Under the pieces are notes generated by a model. It did not search any database. It saw nothing but the letters and a program-made list of their open reading frames with translations, and was not told where the DNA came from. From an uncultured Bacteroidota bacterium (GTDB taxonomy: Bacteria > Bacteroidota > Bacteroidia > Chitinophagales > Chitinophagaceae), in assembly GCA_903887415.1 (NCBI GenBank), contig CAISPO010000018.1, positions 1-64,000 of the forward strand: a stretch of 64,000 nt of DNA, given 5' to 3'. The translations under genes were made by a program, and so were the position numbers. This document shows positions 42,336-52,600 of the stretch, piece after piece. The first letter of the stretch is position 1; every line of letters begins with the position of its first letter.

Positions 42336-44420
42336 ATGGCAAAAAAAACGAACAAACCGGCAAACGCCGTTAACGCTGCTGCTGCAAAACAGTACATGCA
42401 GCCGGCGAAGCCACAGGCAAAGCAGCCTGCAAAAGAAGAGAAAAGTGCTTTGCAGAAACCCGGCGTGCAACTGCTTATAGCCGGCGGCATCGCCTTGCTG
42501 ACCTGGTTGTTTTTTAAAGTGTGCCTGGATAACCAGATCACCAACTGGGATGATCCCGGATACATAAAAGACGACCCGCTGATAAAAGACATTTCGGCAG
42601 AAGGGATAAAGAATATCTTCTCTACCCCTATAATGGGCAACTACCATCCACTCACCATTCTCAGCTATGCCATCGAGTATAGCTATGTGCAGCTAAAACA
42701 GGAATTTTATTACGTTTATCACAGGGATAGCGTACTGTTTCATATAGCCGTCACCCTGTTGGTTTTCTGGTTTGTAAATGTGCTCACCAAGAGGCCCATA
42801 GCTGCTGCGGTGACGGCCTTGCTTTTTGGCCTGCACCCTATGCATGTGGAATCTGTAGCATGGCTGGCAGGGCGCAAGGATGTGCTGTATGGGATGTTCT
42901 TTATGGCATCCCTTGTGGCGTATGTGTATTATATACGCGCTGCCGGTTCCCGGAAATGGTCGTTGTATGCTGCAGTAGTCTTGCTGTTTGTTTGCTCTCT
43001 TTTATCGAAACCTGTGGCAGTGGTGCTGCCGGTTGCGCTATTGCTTGTTGATTATTTTGAGCAACGGGAACTCACATACCCGGGCTTTATTAATGGGCTG
43101 CCGGGTAGTGAAGGCCTTAGAAAGTTCTATGCGCTTTTTATTGAAAAGCTGCCGTTGTTTGCAATTTCGATTTATTTTGGCCTCAGGTCGGTATCTGATC
43201 AAAAGCATTTTGGCGCGCTGGATACCCAAAATGTTAAGTATAGTTTTATTGAGCGTATAGCGCTGGGCGGCTATGCATTCATCACCTATTTATGGAAGGC
43301 CATAGTGCCCCGCCAACTTAGTTGCTTTTATCCTTATCCCGCAAAAGTGGATGGCGCAATTTCATTTGTTTATTATTTGTATCCTATCGCTGCGGTGGCT
43401 ATGATCGGTTTGCTGGTATGGGCGTTTCTCCGAAAAAAGAAGATCATCGTTTTTGGCAGCATGTTCTTCCTGGTCAATATTGTCCTGCTGCTGCAATTTA
43501 TCCCGGTAGGCGGCGCCATTCTGGCCGACCGCTACACCTACATCCCCTACCTTGGTTTGTTTTTTATGGCAGGGTGGTGGGTATCTGAATATTTTGAGCG
43601 CGGTGCCAAAATGCAAATTGGCTATGCTGCCCTTGCCGTTGTGCTGGTTTATTCCCTGTATCTCGGCTACCTGAGCAATGAGCGCTGCAAAGCATGGTAC
43701 GATACCAGCAGCCTTTGGCGCGATGAGATAGAGCAGCAGCCCGATGCGCCTAATGCCTATAACAACCTGGGCTTTGAATACTTCAACAAATTCAACGACA
43801 GTGTGGATGTGAACAAGCGGAAGATATACTACGACTCATCTAACTACCTGCTGAACAAAGCTATATCGCTGCAGAAAGACTTTGTGAACCCTTACATCTC
43901 CCTTGGCGAGCTGGAGCGTAGCACCGGCCAATGGGCGGCAGCGAAAGCGAATTATTACAAAGCAATATCGCTGCATGATGCCAGTGAAACACCCAATGCC
44001 TACCTGGGGCTGGCAATTATATATGCCATCAACAATAATTTCGATTCAGCGGGTACATGTTTTAGATTGGCCCTAAAGGAGAAGCCGTATTTTCCCGAGG
44101 CAGTAAGTAACTATGGTAACTTCCTGGACATGACGGGTAAGACAGATTCGGCTATCATTGAATACGGTGCAGCGATAGCACAGAACCCGGATATGTATGC
44201 CCCTTTGCTCAACAGGGGAAGGGCGTATATGCGTAAGAACCGCCCCGATGACGCGCTAAAAGATTTCAACAGGGCAGTGGAACTTTACCCGCAGATGGGT
44301 GAGATATACTACGCCCGGGCCTCGGCATACGCAGCGAAGGGCAACAACACACAGGCCGCGCAGGATGCCGCGAGGGCACAGTCGCTTGGCTACAAGCCAC
44401 CAGCCAATGGACATCCGTAA
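42336..44420 (+). CDS. TMTC-like GT-C membrane protein with TPR repeats, second copy
   Basis: The 694-aa protein begins with a basic, Ala/Lys-rich arm (about 1-45, AKKTNKPANAVNAAAAKQ) absent from its paralogue at 2136-4061. It then repeats the same plan: TNWDDPGYIKDDPLIKDI, NYHPLTILSYAIE, HPMHVESVAWLAGRKDVLYG, several membrane helices to about residue 450, and C-terminal TPRs (AAKANYYKAISLH, ALKDFNRAVELYP). It is likely an inner-membrane GT-C transferase or scaffold. I use ATG 42336, since the frame upstream overlaps the terminator. The enzymatic role is unproven. Confidence 0.75.
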   Translation: MAKKTNKPANAVNAAAAKQYMQPAKPQAKQPAKEEKSALQKPGVQLLIAGGIALLTWLFFKVCLDNQITNWDDPGYIKDDPLIKDISAEGIKNIFSTPIMGNYHPLTILSYAIEYSYVQLKQEFYYVYHRDSVLFHIAVTLLVFWFVNVLTKRPIAAAVTALLFGLHPMHVESVAWLAGRKDVLYGMFFMASLVAYVYYIRAAGSRKWSLYAAVVLLFVCSLLSKPVAVVLPVALLLVDYFEQRELTYPGFINGLPGSEGLRKFYALFIEKLPLFAISIYFGLRSVSDQKHFGALDTQNVKYSFIERIALGGYAFITYLWKAIVPRQLSCFYPYPAKVDGAISFVYYLYPIAAVAMIGLLVWAFLRKKKIIVFGSMFFLVNIVLLLQFIPVGGAILADRYTYIPYLGLFFMAGWWVSEYFERGAKMQIGYAALAVVLVYSLYLGYLSNERCKAWYDTSSLWRDEIEQQPDAPNAYNNLGFEYFNKFNDSVDVNKRKIYYDSSNYLLNKAISLQKDFVNPYISLGELERSTGQWAAAKANYYKAISLHDASETPNAYLGLAIIYAINNNFDSAGTCFRLALKEKPYFPEAVSNYGNFLDMTGKTDSAIIEYGAAIAQNPDMYAPLLNRGRAYMRKNRPDDALKDFNRAVELYPQMGEIYYARASAYAAKGNNTQAAQDAARAQSLGYKPPANGHP

Positions 44421-44440
44421 AAATGGTAACTGCCAACTAT

Positions 44441-44460
44441 GAACTGCTAACTGTAAACTA
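44441..44460. repeat. AACTG-type simple repeat
   Basis: GAACTGCTAACTGTAAACTA here resembles 30169-30187. It overlaps the end of the aspartokinase gene, whose last codons (VQVVYS) are encoded at this point. Confidence 0.4.
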
Positions 44461-45706
44461 CCTGTACCGTCTTGCGGGTCTCCTGCCGTAACAATGTTTG
44501 CCGGTCAGTTATAAGCTTATTTATGATCTCCGGTGTGTAATGGCGTATGGTAAGTAAGGTTACTTTTTCGTTGAGCGTTACTTTATAATCTTCGCTTAAT
44601 GCAGGTATAAGCGCAGTCAATTTATCTTCCCGGTTATCTATGCAGGCAACAAAACTGATAGCAGCATTCTGTATCAGGTTGATCTTTATTTTAAGGTCGT
44701 GAAAAATACGGTACAGCGTGCTTAAATTATCTTCAGTGATAAAAGAAAAGTCGCGGGTCGTGGCTTGTATCAGCACCTGGTTTTCCTTAAGAGCGATGAG
44801 GGGAGGGTAGGCCGCTGTGACCTCCTGTTGAATAACAGTGCCTTCCAGTTTGGGGTCAAGAAAGCATTTTACATAAAGCGGGATGTGGTTATTTTGCAGC
44901 GGCTTTATAGTTTTTGGGTGAATGATCTGCGCCCCGTAAAAAGCCATTTCTATCACTTCATTATAAGAGATCTCATTGATCTTTACGGTGCCAGGAAATT
45001 GTTTCGGGTCGGCATTTTGCAGGCCTTCCACATCTTTCCATATTGTTACTGAAGCAGCGCCCAGCATAGCAGCCAGTATCGCAGCGGTATAATCAGATCC
45101 CTCGCGGCCAAGCGTAGTGGAATAGCCATCAGGCGCACTGCCTATAAAGCCTTGGGTTACCACAATTTTACCTTGTTGTAATACCTTGCCTGTTTCCTTC
45201 GCGTTTTGCTGAGACAGGTCCCAATCCACGATGGCGTCACGGTAAGTATTATCGGTGCGTATCACTTTTCGTATATCAACCCACTCACTGGGCACTTCAT
45301 TTTGCAGCAGCCAGTGTGAAAAAATACAGGTAGAAAATATTTCGCCGAGGCAAACTGCCTGGTCGTATGAGCGGTCGTAAAATTTGGGATCCGCAGTTTT
45401 AGCAGCTTGTTCTAATGCAACAAAATGTGCTTGCAAGGAGGCAACTGCTTTCGCATAATGGCTATCATCAAGCAATTGTCGCGCATAGTCGAGATGTTGT
45501 TGCTCCAGTTTTTCTGCAAGGGCTGATGCATCTTCTTTTCGGCCATGGCAAGCAGCGTTAACAATGACTTCCAGCGCATTGGTAGTTTTTCCCAAAGCCG
45601 ACATCACTATAAGTAATGGTTCTTTAGCCTCCCTAACGAGTGGTAGTAACGCAGCCATCCTCCGTGCATCTGCTATAGATGCTCCTCCGAATTTATAAAC
45701 AAGCAT
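44447..45706 (-). CDS. Aspartate kinase
   Basis: The 419-aa monofunctional aspartokinase opens VYKFGGASIADARRM (Lys and Gly for ATP/aspartate) and has IVMSALGKTTNAL. The kinase part also holds GREGSDYTAAILAA and ADPKQFPGTVKINEISY. ACT domains follow from about residue 300 (QATTRDFSFITEDNLSTLYR, NLIQNAAISFVACID). It phosphorylates aspartate, the first step to lysine, threonine and methionine; the ACT domains suggest feedback control by an amino acid. Isoform symbol is not assignable. A TACCTTTG -7 motif lies 19 nt upstream. Confidence 0.9.
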   Translation of the reverse strand: MLVYKFGGASIADARRMAALLPLVREAKEPLLIVMSALGKTTNALEVIVNAACHGRKEDASALAEKLEQQHLDYARQLLDDSHYAKAVASLQAHFVALEQAAKTADPKFYDRSYDQAVCLGEIFSTCIFSHWLLQNEVPSEWVDIRKVIRTDNTYRDAIVDWDLSQQNAKETGKVLQQGKIVVTQGFIGSAPDGYSTTLGREGSDYTAAILAAMLGAASVTIWKDVEGLQNADPKQFPGTVKINEISYNEVIEMAFYGAQIIHPKTIKPLQNNHIPLYVKCFLDPKLEGTVIQQEVTAAYPPLIALKENQVLIQATTRDFSFITEDNLSTLYRIFHDLKIKINLIQNAAISFVACIDNREDKLTALIPALSEDYKVTLNEKVTLLTIRHYTPEIINKLITDRQTLLRQETRKTVQVVYS

Positions 45707-45725
45707 TTAACGCTATTATGAGGAG

Positions 45726-45733
45726 CAAAGGTA
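45726..45733 (-). promoter_or_regulatory. -7 motif TACCTTTG of the aspartokinase gene
   Basis: It is an exact TAnnTTTG match on the minus strand, 19 nt before the ATG at 45706. Confidence 0.55.
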
Positions 45734-45787
45734 AGTAACTATTGTACTTACAATCAAACAACGCTTACCGATAGACCCACGTAGGCA

Positions 45788-46675
45788 TTATGCCTGTATC
45801 ACCAGCGACTTCATAGATATCGAAGCCATATCAAACTGCTCATTGAAGTAGGTTACTTTCTCATTTTTCTGCTGCAGGCCAAGGATGTAAAACAGCGGCA
45901 GTAAATGGTCGTAAGATGGATGGGCCATGGTGGCGGTATTCCCGAGTATCTTCTGGTAATTCATTATAGAGGCATGGTCGCCCTTGTCTATCCATTCGGT
46001 GAATTTGCTGTCAAATTCCTTCGCCCAATCATACACCTTGTTACCGCCGCTCCAGTCCACCGCACGAAGATTGTGTACCAGGTTGCCGCTGCCTATTATC
46101 AGCACTCCCTTTTCACGTAGTTTGCTCAACTGTTTTCCTATTTCATAGTGGTATGTTGGCGGCTGGTCGTAGTCGAGGCTGAGTTGATATACCGGTATAT
46201 TGGCTAGAGGGTACATCGGCAGCAGTACGCTCCATGTACCATGGTCCAGGCCCCAGCTATCATCTGTTTGTATGTGGCTGTAGGTAACCAGTTCTTTAGT
46301 AAGCTGCGCAAACTCCGGCGAACCCGGTGCAGGATATTCTGCATCAAATAGTTGCTTAGGAAAACCACCGAAATCATGTATCGTCTTCGGCTTGCCCATG
46401 CCCGTCACCTTTGTACCCTTGGTGAGCCAGTGAGCCGATATCGAGAGTATAGCCTGCGGGTGCTGCAGTTTCTTGCCCAGCGCCTTCCAGCTTTGGCTAT
46501 AGGTGTTGTCTTCAATAGCATTCATAGGGCTGCCGTGCCCGATGAACAGCACCGGCATACGTTCTGTAGGGGCCAAACTGCTCCCTAGCGCTTCTAAAGC
46601 GGATAATGTACTCATACCTGTTAATTGTGCGATGGCCGCAAGGCCGCCAGCTTTTAATAATGTTCGTCTGTGCAT
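45788..46675 (-). CDS. LigB-type extradiol dioxygenase-like protein (YgiD family), Tat-like signal
   Basis: The 295-aa protein starts HRRTLLKAGGLAAIAQ, a twin-arginine-like signal, which is unusual because YgiD proteins are normally cytoplasmic. The domain has the metal-site segments FIGHGSPMNAIED, SISAHW, and SWGLDHGTWSVL with the conserved His residues, then LIIGSGNLVHNLR and HPSYDHLLPLFY. The family includes 4,5-DOPA extradiol dioxygenase; iron or zinc is bound by three His. A role in the periplasm on a phenolic substrate is inference. A -7 motif is 11 nt upstream. Confidence 0.78.
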   Translation of the reverse strand: MHRRTLLKAGGLAAIAQLTGMSTLSALEALGSSLAPTERMPVLFIGHGSPMNAIEDNTYSQSWKALGKKLQHPQAILSISAHWLTKGTKVTGMGKPKTIHDFGGFPKQLFDAEYPAPGSPEFAQLTKELVTYSHIQTDDSWGLDHGTWSVLLPMYPLANIPVYQLSLDYDQPPTYHYEIGKQLSKLREKGVLIIGSGNLVHNLRAVDWSGGNKVYDWAKEFDSKFTEWIDKGDHASIMNYQKILGNTATMAHPSYDHLLPLFYILGLQQKNEKVTYFNEQFDMASISMKSLVIQA

Positions 46676-46686
46676 TTTTGCAAAAT

Positions 46687-46694
46687 CAAAAGTA
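46687..46694 (-). promoter_or_regulatory. -7 motif TACTTTTG of the YgiD-like gene
   Basis: It is an exact TAnnTTTG match on the minus strand, 11 nt before the ATG at 46675. It is embedded in a simple A-rich repeat (CAAAAGTAAAAATTCAAAAG) that has a relative at 27048-27070. Confidence 0.5.
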
Positions 46695-46879
46695 AAAATT
46701 CAAAAGGCAAAAACTACTTTCATTTGCAAAGTTACGTGTATATACATTTATTTGCTCAGCTACACTATTATGAGGCTATAGAGCCTAGTGATAAAGTAGT
46801 GCGAAAAACGCGATAAATATTTACTCTTTGGCGGTTTAATGCTAAGCATTTAATCAGCATAAAACAGGTACTGACGCTT

Positions 46880-46995
46880 TGCGGCCTTAAAAACAAAATG
46901 AGTTCAACTGCGACTTTGCGTCTTTGCGAGAGACCTCTTCAAAAGCACTTTCCGAGCAGTATTTTGGCGTTCAATCGGTTTTAATCCCTAAATTT
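46880..46995. repeat. Degenerate intergenic repeat, copy 1
   Basis: It aligns loosely with 61232-61350: CTTAAAAACA, ATGAG, then TTTGCGAGAGA, CTTT..GCA and GTT.AA.C...TTAATCC. The order of blocks is the same in both. The remaining gap between 46676 and 47000 shows no gene. Confidence 0.45.
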
Positions 46996-47000
46996 AATCC

Positions 47001-47618
47001 ATGGCTGCAAAGACAAATACCGCGCATCTGGAGCACTTATCTAAAGATAAAAAACTTGCCCCGATCCTGCGCACGGTAACACCCTACGTACTGAAAAAGC
47101 GGAAGAATATATGCCTGCGGCTATGCGCATCCATAATGAGCCAGCAGTTATCTACGCGCGTTGCAGAAGTTATCTTCAAGCGCTTTCTGGAATTGTATGA
47201 CGGCAATGAACCTACTCCGCAACAGATCATCGAAACGCCTTTCGATAAATTACGCGCTGTCGGTTTGTCTAACGCCAAGGTGAACTACGTGCAGAACGTT
47301 GCCAAATACCTGCTGGAGAACGGCAAAGACGACAAGGCCATAAATAAAATGAGCGACGATGAAGTGATCGATTTTCTTACCCGGATAAAGGGCGTAGGCC
47401 GCTGGACGGTGGAGATGTTGCTGATGTTTACCCTTGGGCGTGAAGATGTGTTTGCTGTTGATGACCTGGGCATACAGCAAGCCATGACGAAAATCTATAA
47501 ACTGGATGCTTCCGACAAAAAAGCAATGAAGGAAAAAATGCTGAAGATATCTGCAAAGTGGGCGCCATACCGCACCTATGCCTGTTTTTATCTGTGGAAA
47601 TATAAGGATGCAAAATAG
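47001..47618 (+). CDS. DNA-3-methyladenine glycosylase (AlkA-like, HhH-GPD)
   Basis: The 205-aa protein has the HhH-GPD fold: SIMSQQLSTRVAEVIFKRF, the helix-hairpin-helix IKGVGRWT (129-136), and VDDLG with catalytic Asp154/155. It lacks the four-Cys Fe-S loop of Nth/MutY. It should excise alkylated bases such as 3-methyladenine from DNA. It starts a likely operon: the J-domain gene follows after 6 bp and the SMUG2-type glycosylase 17 bp later. Confidence 0.88.
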   Translation: MAAKTNTAHLEHLSKDKKLAPILRTVTPYVLKKRKNICLRLCASIMSQQLSTRVAEVIFKRFLELYDGNEPTPQQIIETPFDKLRAVGLSNAKVNYVQNVAKYLLENGKDDKAINKMSDDEVIDFLTRIKGVGRWTVEMLLMFTLGREDVFAVDDLGIQQAMTKIYKLDASDKKAMKEKMLKISAKWAPYRTYACFYLWKYKDAK

Positions 47619-47624
47619 GCGGGC

Positions 47625-48275
47625 ATGAAGGACTACTATAAAACACTGGGCGTGAAACCTTCGGCTGCTGCGGCCGAAATAAAGAAAGCATACCGCACCC
47701 TCGCCTTCAAATACCACCCCGACAAAAACCCGGAAAACTCGCTGTCAGAAGCACAATTTAAGGAGGTACAGGAGGCGTATGCTACACTTTCTGATAGCAC
47801 AAAAAGAGGGAAGTATGATGACGAACGTTGGCTCTCCGGCATGGGCAGTAAAACAAAGTACCAGGAGGCCGTAACACCAGCCTGGCTGGTCACCATCTGT
47901 AAGCAACTCAATGCCAGCCTCGCCACAATGGATACACACCGCATGAGCCAGAAAGCCTTACAGGCATACATTTTGCTCATACTTACAGACGCACACCTCG
48001 GTGTGCTGCAACAGGCAGGAGATGCCGAATCCAATAATGCCATAATCTCAGAATTGATAGCGGCAACAGAAAAGCTGCAAGTGAAATATCTTAGTGAAAT
48101 AGAACAGCGGTTGATCATTATTGCTAACGGGGACCGGGACATGCTTCAAACTATTGACGAACACGTGGAAGGGCGGATGAGGAAGGCACGTATGGAAGAA
48201 CGCCTGCCATTTTTTGTTTTGATGATTACCCTGGGGCTATGCCTGCTAATGTACTGGTATGGAAAGCTGAAGTGA
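47625..48275 (+). CDS. Membrane-anchored J-domain protein
   Basis: The 216-aa protein has a J domain at 1-65 ([23 protein letters not shown] at 31-33 in [10 protein letters not shown]). A helical middle region (about 90-190) follows, with one C-terminal hydrophobic helix ([17 protein letters not shown]). The J domain would stimulate an Hsp70 ATPase. The G/F and Zn regions of true DnaJ are absent, so it is a specialised co-chaperone tethered to the membrane. Its place between two DNA glycosylase genes is odd and has no obvious explanation. Confidence 0.82.
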   Translation: MKDYYKTLGVKPSAAAAEIKKAYRTLAFKYHPDKNPENSLSEAQFKEVQEAYATLSDSTKRGKYDDERWLSGMGSKTKYQEAVTPAWLVTICKQLNASLATMDTHRMSQKALQAYILLILTDAHLGVLQQAGDAESNNAIISELIAATEKLQVKYLSEIEQRLIIIANGDRDMLQTIDEHVEGRMRKARMEERLPFFVLMITLGLCLLMYWYGKLK

Positions 48276-48292
48276 CCAATAAATAATGTGTT

Positions 48293-48991
48293 ATGAAAAC
48301 CTTTGCGGATAGAGTTATTGATTTCAATAAGAAACTGGAATTTCATGGCATATTGCCCAAAGGGGTTAGTATCATGAATCCCTTTAAGGAGAACAAGGAT
48401 GTCATTGCAATATCTTCTGCTTTTTATAAAAAATTCTACAGCGACCATCAGCGCCGGCACCTGATCCTTGGCATAAATCCGGGCAGGTTTGGAGCAGGCT
48501 TAACCGGCGTGCCATTTACTGATCCGAAGCGGCTGATAGCCAAATGCCACATACCCTATATCGGAAAAGAAACACACGAACCATCTTCCGTATTCGTGTA
48601 TGAAATGATCGATGCATTTGGCAGGGCAGAAGAATTTTACAAACATTTCTATATTCACTCCATCTGCCCGCTGGGCTTTACCGCTACCAATGACAACGGA
48701 AAAGAAGTGAATTACAATTATTACGACAGCAAAGAACTAACCGCCGCAGTTTATGATTTCATCATAGACAACATTCATAAACAAATAGCCCTCGGGATAG
48801 AAACGGATATTTGCTTTTGCTTCGGCACCGGTAAAAATGAAAAGTTCCTGCGTGAGATAAATGCAGAGCATAATTTCTTCAAAAAGATCATCGCATTGGA
48901 GCACCCGCGGTTTATCATGCAGTATAAAGCGAAGAGCAAGCAGGTGTATATTGATAAGTATTTGTCAGCTTTTAAAAATATTAGGAAATAA
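48293..48991 (+). CDS. SMUG2-type uracil-DNA glycosylase (DUF4918)
   Basis: The 232-aa protein has the UDG-fold signature LGINPGRFGAGLTGVPF (60-67 core GINPGRFG), with PYIGKETHEPSS and SICPLGFTATND in the following strands. A C-terminal HPRFIMQYK segment corresponds to the DNA-intercalation loop. SMUG2 proteins remove uracil, and in some cases other deaminated bases, from DNA. It follows the J-domain gene closely and shares the operon with the AlkA-like glycosylase, giving two base-excision enzymes in one transcript. Confidence 0.85.
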   Translation: MKTFADRVIDFNKKLEFHGILPKGVSIMNPFKENKDVIAISSAFYKKFYSDHQRRHLILGINPGRFGAGLTGVPFTDPKRLIAKCHIPYIGKETHEPSSVFVYEMIDAFGRAEEFYKHFYIHSICPLGFTATNDNGKEVNYNYYDSKELTAAVYDFIIDNIHKQIALGIETDICFCFGTGKNEKFLREINAEHNFFKKIIALEHPRFIMQYKAKSKQVYIDKYLSAFKNIRK

Positions 48992-49010
48992 CGTTGTCAA
49001 TATTTCACCC

Positions 49011-49313
49011 TCAGTACCTGAGTTTGGAAGGATCCTGCCTGTTGTCCCAAAAGTTCAGTAAATGTATTTCTTTCTTTTGTGGTTTGATATGATAAACCAA
49101 AGTGACCTTTTTGTGAATTAAAGTCTGGTGGATTTTATATCTCTTCTTGTGTACTTTCCCTATTTCTGGGTGAACGCTAAGAATATCTAATTTGTTGTGG
49201 ACGCGCTCCACAAAATTCCTGACTTCTCTTTCGGTCCATTCAGTGTTTAGATAGTCAATAATGCCCAGATAAGTGAACTTGGCTTCCGCAGACCATATTA
49301 TTTTGAAAGCCAT
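49011..49313 (-). CDS. RelE/ParE-family toxin
   Basis: The 100-aa protein has the ParE/RelE plan: FKIIWSAEAKFTYLGIIDYL at the N-terminus, a central YKIHQTLIHKKVTLVYHI strand region, and the Bacteroidota-typical end LLNFWDNRQDPSKL. It would act as a ribosome-dependent RNase or gyrase inhibitor; ParE-like features slightly favour the latter. It overlaps the antitoxin gene by 16 bp and is the second gene of the pair. Confidence 0.85.
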   Translation of the reverse strand: MAFKIIWSAEAKFTYLGIIDYLNTEWTEREVRNFVERVHNKLDILSVHPEIGKVHKKRYKIHQTLIHKKVTLVYHIKPQKKEIHLLNFWDNRQDPSKLRY

Positions 49314-49540
49314 TTGCTGTAGAGTTTTACCATCTCCTCATGCGGAATTGTATTGCCTTCTTCCATATCCTTTAGGCCCCGCTCTATCGATGCTTTTTGT
49401 GCATCGCTGATCTCATCCCACCAATCACCCGCCTGGTCTGCTTCCAGCATTGCATGTATTGCCCTTACCATGCGGTCATCAGCATGGTTTATATACTCTT
49501 TTACTTCTTTTCTGATTGTTTTTATGCTTTGCGTTTCCAT
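49298..49540 (-). CDS. Antitoxin of the RelE/ParE pair
   Basis: The 80-aa protein (KTIRKEVKEYINHADDRMV ... WWDEISDAQKASIERGL ... GNTIPHEEMVKLYSKWL) fits the antitoxins found before RelE/ParE toxins in Bacteroidota. It lies first in the pair. Upstream, TTCGTAA occurs twice in tandem (49560-49574 on the minus strand), a possible autoregulatory site. Its C-terminal half resembles the orphan protein at 21648-21947. Confidence 0.82.
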   Translation of the reverse strand: METQSIKTIRKEVKEYINHADDRMVRAIHAMLEADQAGDWWDEISDAQKASIERGLKDMEEGNTIPHEEMVKLYSKWLSK

Positions 49541-49639
49541 AAATAAAACCTAATTCATCTTACGAATTTACGAAAAAGACTTTATCTGTTAGTTTTCCAG
49601 GCAACAATCCCAATTCCAACCTCCTAATTCCCAATTCCA

Positions 49640-52600
49640 CTAATTAAGGCTCCTGAAATCCACCGGCACCAGCTTGCTCACACCAGCTTCCTGCATGGTC
49701 ACACCGTAGATCACATCTACAGCAGCCATTGTCTGCTTGTTGTGGGTTACGATGATGAACTGCGAGTTATCCGAGAACTTACGGATCATCTGTGTGAACT
49801 TGCCTACGTTGGCATCATCCAGCGGTGCGTCCACCTCATCCAATATACAGAATGGCGCGGGCTTGATAAGGTATATCGCAAACAGAAACGCAGTAGAGGT
49901 CAGCGTCTTCTCTCCACCCGATAGCTGCGTAAGCGTACTCGGCTTTTTACCCTTTGGCTGTGCATATATTTCTATATTGCTGTCCGCCATATTCTCGGGG
50001 TCAGTCAGGCGCAGGTCGCAATTATCATCTTCGGTAAACAGCGCCTTGAACACCTGCACAAAATTGGTGCGCACCATGTCAAAGGTCTCCCGGAATTTTG
50101 TATTTGCAGTATTCTCCACTTCCTCAATAGTAGATAGCAGCGATTCCTTCGCATTCACCAGGTCATCCCGCTGCTCCACAATAAAGTCATTGCGCACTTT
50201 CATTTCGGTGTATGCCTCTATTGCAGTAGGGTTTACCTCGCCCATGTTTTCCAGGCGCTTCTTCATTTTTTCAGAGTCGGCAGTCAATTCTTCTATGCTT
50301 TGCTCACCTGTTCTCGGCTGGTCCAGTATATCGTCAAGTACCACTTTAAACTCTATCGCAAGCCTTTCGCTCATACCCGCCACCTGCACCTTCATGGTGC
50401 TCAGCTTATCCTTGATGCCATTCAGCAACGCCTCAGCATGTTCCTTTTCACGGCGCTTCTGGTTTAGCTGGCCTTCCTGTGCGGTCACATTATTGCGCAT
50501 AGCATAGTAAGCGCGGTCTTTTTCATTCAGTGCCTTTTCTTCATTTTCCTTGCGGCTCATAAGCTCATACAGCTCATTGTCGCCGGCATGAAGTAGTTTT
50601 TCAGTCTCAGAAAGCTGTCCCGATATTTGCTGTAGTTGTTCACTGTTGGTTGCTATCTGGCGCTTCAGGTCAGCAAGCTGGTTGTTCCTGAACTGCAGTT
50701 CCTGCTTCAGATTTTCCAGTTTGCTGTGCTGGCGGGTATAAGCAATATTCTGCTGGTTATACTGCGCGCTTGCTTCGTTAAATGCCTGCTCTACCGTCCT
50801 GAAATCAGTTTCCGCAGTTTGTATATTTTGTTGCAGTGCTTGTAGCTCCGCAGTTATCTTTTCCAGTTCGGCACGTGTGCCTTTAATATTCTCGTGGTTT
50901 GCATCGAGTTGAGCTTGTATGTCCTGCAGGCGTTTATCTCCATTCTGGTTCAGTTGCTCAAAGTTCTCTACCTTATTGCCAAGGTTCACACTATGGTTCT
51001 GCAGCCGGTTGATCTCTTGCCTTGTCTGCTCTATGGCCTTATCGTTAAGCTCGCTGTTAAATCCGGTTATCAGCGTTTGTGTATCGGCTATATATTGTTT
51101 TAGCTCCCCGGTTGTAGCAGTCAGGTCTTGTATCTCCTTTGCCAGGCGCTCCAGGTTTTTGGCGCGGCCTATCTTATTGCCTTCGAACAAACCAATTGAT
51201 CCACCACCAAGCGTGTATTTGCCGCGTATCATTTTACCATTCCTGCCCACCAGCACATTTCCGTTCTTTAAAGCTACCTGGCTTATGTCCGCGTCATCAT
51301 CCGTAATGTACACATGCCCGAGCAGGTGTTTTGCCAGCTCGGCATATTGATCATCTACAGTTACCACGCTCAGCGCAGGCACGGCACCCTGGGGCGCTTC
51401 AGATTCATTTGCTTTGTAGGCGCCGAGATGGTCAACCAAAAAGAAGTTGGCCTTTCCTTTTTTGTTTTTATCCAGCAGCGATACTGCTTTCGCTGCTTCC
51501 TCGGTATTGGCGACTATATAATAGTTAAGGTAGTTGTCCAGTACATTTTCCAGTGCAGTACGGTATTCATTTTGCACCACAAACACATCAGACAGCAGCG
51601 GGGCGTTATTATCCCACTCCTTATTCTTCTTCAGGAACTTAATACTGTCCGGGTATCCCTCCAGGCTGTCCACCAGCGATTTCAGCAGATCGTGCTCATT
51701 CCTGCGGCTGTCCAGTTTGCGGTTTTCCTCTACCAGCTTCGCGCGCAGGCTCTCCATCTGCTCCTGGCTCTGCAGTATTTTAGACTTTACTTCCTCATGT
51801 TTCGCAATCAGGTTCTTCAGGTCCGTTTGCTTGCCGGCAAGTTGTTCTTCTGTAGTCTTCTTTTCGGTGCTTAGTTGTGTTATCTGTGCTGCGCGCTGCG
51901 TTTTTTCGTCCTGCACCTGTTGCATACTGCGCTGCAGGTTCATTACCGATGTATCTGCAATGGCCACCTTTTTCTCGGCATCAAACTGGCTGCGCTGGCG
52001 CTGCTGGTATTCACCACGCATCTGCTCCAGTACCAGTTTCTTTTCATCAAATGCTTTGCGTTTTTCATCTACCGTTGTGCGCAGCGTTTCCACTTCGGTC
52101 TTTATCTTTTCTAGGACAGCGGTTTCTTCTGCTATCTGCTTTTCAGAAAACGCAATGGACTCTTCCAGTTTTTGCGATTGCCCACCTGCACCGGAAAGGA
52201 AGTCCGTCAGTGTTTTCTCGCGTTCTTTCAAATGCTCCAGCCGCTGTGCTGCCAGTTTTTTATCGCTCTCCAGTTGGCGCAGCCTGTTCACCAGGTCATT
52301 AAATTGTTTTTGCAGCCCGCTCAATTCCTGTTCTTTTTCTATCAGCTGCACCTTCTGCTGCTCTACCGATGCTTCTTCAGTGGCTACGATAGCCTCTAGC
52401 TGCGTCCTGCGATCGGTCTCGGAATCATGTTGCTCGTTCAGTGTTTTGTACTGTTCGTTAAAGTGCTCCAGCGATGCTTTGGCCAGCTCTATGCTCACTT
52501 CTTTATATTCGCCCTTGATGGCGAAGTACCGCTCCGCTTTTTTGGCCTGGCTTTCCAGTGTGCGCAGGTTATTTCCTATTTCAAAAAGAAGGTCCTCGAT

